64,000 nucleotides of DNA from Ensifer oleiphilus (lineage in GTDB: Bacteria > Pseudomonadota > Alphaproteobacteria > Rhizobiales > Rhizobiaceae). Of the stretch, positions 62,254 through 64,000 are shown piece by piece. The position numbers and the translations under genes were made by a program. Below the pieces are notes generated by a model. The model made no database searches. It worked only from the letters and a program-made list of their open reading frames with translations, and was not told where the DNA came from. The stretch is taken from assembly GCF_013371465.1 (NCBI RefSeq), contig NZ_JABWDU010000002.1, positions 363,888 to 427,887 on the forward strand, read 5' to 3'. Every line of letters begins with the position of its first letter. Position 1 is the stretch's first letter.

Positions 62254-63906
62254 ATGTTGGACAGAAAATTCTACGACAGCATCTCCGATCTCAGCCCGTT
62301 CGAGATCAAGGACGAACTGATCAAGCTTGCCAGGACGAATGCCGAAAAATCCGCCAAGGCATTCCTCAATGCCGGGCGCGGCAATCCCAACTGGACGGCC
62401 ACCCGGGCGCGCGAAGCGTTCTTCCTGCTTGGCCAGTTCGCCGTCACCGAGGCCAAGCGCACCTCCTTTGATCCGAAAGCGGGCGTGGCGGGCATGCCGG
62501 CACGCGACGGGGCCCATCAACGGTTCCAGAAGTGGATCAAGAAGCAGCTCCAGGCGGCCAGCGATTGGGACGAGGAGGATGAGGGCGAACTGCCGGCAAA
62601 GACACTTTCCGACGCCGTCGAATACGCGATCCGCACCTTCAACTTCGAGCCGGACGCCTTCGTGCACGAGCTCACCGATTCCATGATCGGCGACAACTAT
62701 CCGGTGCCCGACCGGGCGCTCCATCACAACGAGATCATCACCCATGAATATCTGATGTGGGCGATGTGCGCCGGCCACCGGCCGAAGGCGAAGTTCGACC
62801 TCTACCCGGTCGAAGGCGGCACCGCCGCCATGTGCTACATCTTCAAGGCACTGAAGAACGCCCGCCTGCTCAACGCCGGCGACACGATCGCACTCGGCAC
62901 GCCGATCTTCACGCCCTATCTCGAAATGCCACAACTGGAGGACTACGCACTCAAGACGATCAACGTCAGCGCCGAACAGGAAGACCGCTTCCAGTTCACC
63001 GACGAGGATATCAAGGCGCTGGAAAACCCCGAGGTGAAGGCGTTGTTCCTGGTGAACCCCGGCAATCCGTCCGCCGTGGCGCTCGACCCGGACTCGATCA
63101 AGCGCATCGTCGACCTCGTCAACAACAAGCGCCCCGACCTGATCGTTCTGACGGATGACGTCTACGGCACCTTCGTTCCAGGCTTCCAGTCCCTGCTTGG
63201 ACATCTGCCGCGCAATACCATCGGTGTCTATTCCTATTCGAAGTATTTCGGCTGCACCGGCTGGCGCCTCGGCGTGATCGCGGTCGCCCAGGACAACATC
63301 TTCGATGAAAAGATCAAGGCGCATCCCGAACCGGTCCAGCAGCTCCTTGAAAAGCGCTACAAGGCGCTAACGCCGACGCCGCGCGAGATCAAGTTCATCG
63401 ACCGCATCGTCGCCGACAGCCGCGATGTGGCGCTCAACCACACCGCCGGCCTCTCGCTGCCGCAGCAGATGATGATGTCGCTCTTCGGCCTCGTCGAGCT
63501 GATGGATGTGGAGAAGGCCTACCAGAAGGCTTGCATCGCCATCTGCACGAAACGGTTCTGGAACCTGATCGAAGGCATGGGCGTCGAGTCCAATCCCGGC
63601 ATCTATTTCGACCACTATTACGGCATCATCGACTTCGAGTTCTGGCTGCGCAAGTATGTCGGAGAAGATGTCGTCGCTTGGGTGAAGGAGAATATCCACC
63701 CGCTCGACATTCCCTTCAGGCTCGCCGAAGACTACGGCATCGTTCTCCTGAACGGTTCTGGCTTCGACGCACCGAACTGGTCGGCGCGCGTCTCCTTCGC
63801 CAATCTCAACGACGATGCCTATACCCAGATCGGCAGTGCCGTCCGCTCCGTGGCGCGCGGCTACGTGCAGGCCTACCGCGCCGCAAAGGGTATTCCGATC
63901 AGCTGA
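62254..63906 (+). CDS. asdA: Aspartate 4-decarboxylase / aspartate aminotransferase
   Basis: This 550-residue protein is a fold-type I PLP enzyme of the AsdA type. The Schiff-base lysine is about Lys330 in SYSKYFGCTGWRLG. PLP-binding features include NPGNPSAVAL and ILTDDVYGTFVP. The protein is longer than plain aminotransferases, with an N-terminal extension typical of L-aspartate beta-decarboxylase. It should convert aspartate to alanine and CO2, using up a proton. The ATG at 62254 is preferred (GGGAGTG upstream). It lies 55 bp after aspT, forming an energy-yielding or acid-resistance cycle with it. Confidence 0.93.
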   Translation: MLDRKFYDSISDLSPFEIKDELIKLARTNAEKSAKAFLNAGRGNPNWTATRAREAFFLLGQFAVTEAKRTSFDPKAGVAGMPARDGAHQRFQKWIKKQLQAASDWDEEDEGELPAKTLSDAVEYAIRTFNFEPDAFVHELTDSMIGDNYPVPDRALHHNEIITHEYLMWAMCAGHRPKAKFDLYPVEGGTAAMCYIFKALKNARLLNAGDTIALGTPIFTPYLEMPQLEDYALKTINVSAEQEDRFQFTDEDIKALENPEVKALFLVNPGNPSAVALDPDSIKRIVDLVNNKRPDLIVLTDDVYGTFVPGFQSLLGHLPRNTIGVYSYSKYFGCTGWRLGVIAVAQDNIFDEKIKAHPEPVQQLLEKRYKALTPTPREIKFIDRIVADSRDVALNHTAGLSLPQQMMMSLFGLVELMDVEKAYQKACIAICTKRFWNLIEGMGVESNPGIYFDHYYGIIDFEFWLRKYVGEDVVAWVKENIHPLDIPFRLAEDYGIVLLNGSGFDAPNWSARVSFANLNDDAYTQIGSAVRSVARGYVQAYRAAKGIPIS

Positions 63907-63929
63907 TCGGTCAAAGCCGCGTGCGCCGG

Positions 63930-64000
63930 CGCGGCGGGCGGGGGGGGGTCGGGCCCCCCCCGCGTTTGTATTGTGCCGTAGTGGGTGGGGGGGATGGCGC
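63930..64000. other. Low-quality contig end
   Basis: The last 70 bases are dominated by G- and C-homopolymers (for example a run of nine G followed by GTCGGG and eight C), unlike any other part of the window. This is probably an assembly or read-end artefact, not biology. Confidence 0.7.

Noticed and set aside
63930..64000. GGGTCGGGCCCCCCCC palindrome at the window end
   Set aside because: Homopolymer-rich contig-end sequence, most likely artefactual.

Overview
The window reads as chromosomal DNA of a GC-rich alphaproteobacterium of the order Rhizobiales, most like Sinorhizobium/Ensifer. The support is gene content (DUF1127, DUF1488 and GlxA-type genes, an MttB-corrinoid cluster), two RIME-like palindromic repeats (about 193 and 28236), and three promoters matching the RpoE2 general-stress consensus GGAAC-N18-TT. 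No rRNA, tRNA, CRISPR array, IS element or prophage was recognised. The last ~70 bases look like poor contig-end sequence.

Region by region. 1-6 kb: tail of an unknown gene, an ECF sigma factor with a membrane-anchored VWA protein, a DUF2233 protein, a small membrane protein and a double [4Fe-4S] protein. 6-9.7 kb: MttB-family methyltransferase (no in-frame amber codon), divergent corrinoid protein, entericidin-like lipoprotein and DUF1638 protein. 9.7-21 kb: a GGDEF protein, a DUF1254 protein and an island of small stress-type genes (DUF892, COG4315, DUF1488, an HWE/HisKA_2 kinase and several proteins of 27-111 aa), three of them behind RpoE2-type promoters. 21-32.3 kb: formyltransferase-fold protein, PF13769 protein, MTHFR C-terminal-domain protein, MetF, methyl-THF:corrinoid methyltransferase, a RACo-like [2Fe-2S]/ASKHA corrinoid activator, LysR and GlxA regulators and two DUF1127-type proteins. 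32.7-35.7 kb: a PAP2-2H phosphoesterase fusion, a YdeI-like protein and a low-GC orphan. 35.9-45.2 kb: a PleD-like GGDEF protein, a double-receiver protein, a three-gene phosphorelay facing a Tat-exported sulfatase, and an adenylate cyclase. 45.2-55.4 kb: an HTH regulator with a propeller gene, DUF899, an MBL hydrolase, a peroxiredoxin, a caspase-like protein and a DUF3772 mechanosensitive channel. 55.5-59.9 kb: DUF924, then an ABC importer operon with DUF1636 behind a cobalamin riboswitch. 60.4-63.9 kb: the aspT-asdA aspartate/alanine cycle.

How the genes fit together. The main theme is a dispersed, corrinoid-dependent demethylation pathway in a presumably aerobic bacterium. MttB would move a methyl group from a quaternary or tertiary amine (a betaine is most likely) to the corrinoid protein. 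The methyl-THF methyltransferase would pass it to tetrahydrofolate, and MetF with its zinc/Fe-S partner would oxidise methyl-THF. The RACo-like ATPase would rescue oxidised Co(II) corrinoid, and the B12-riboswitch importer could supply the cofactor. The GlxA-family regulator at the end of the cluster is the best candidate sensor. MttB, the methyl-THF methyltransferase and the activator all carry Arg/Gly-rich tails.
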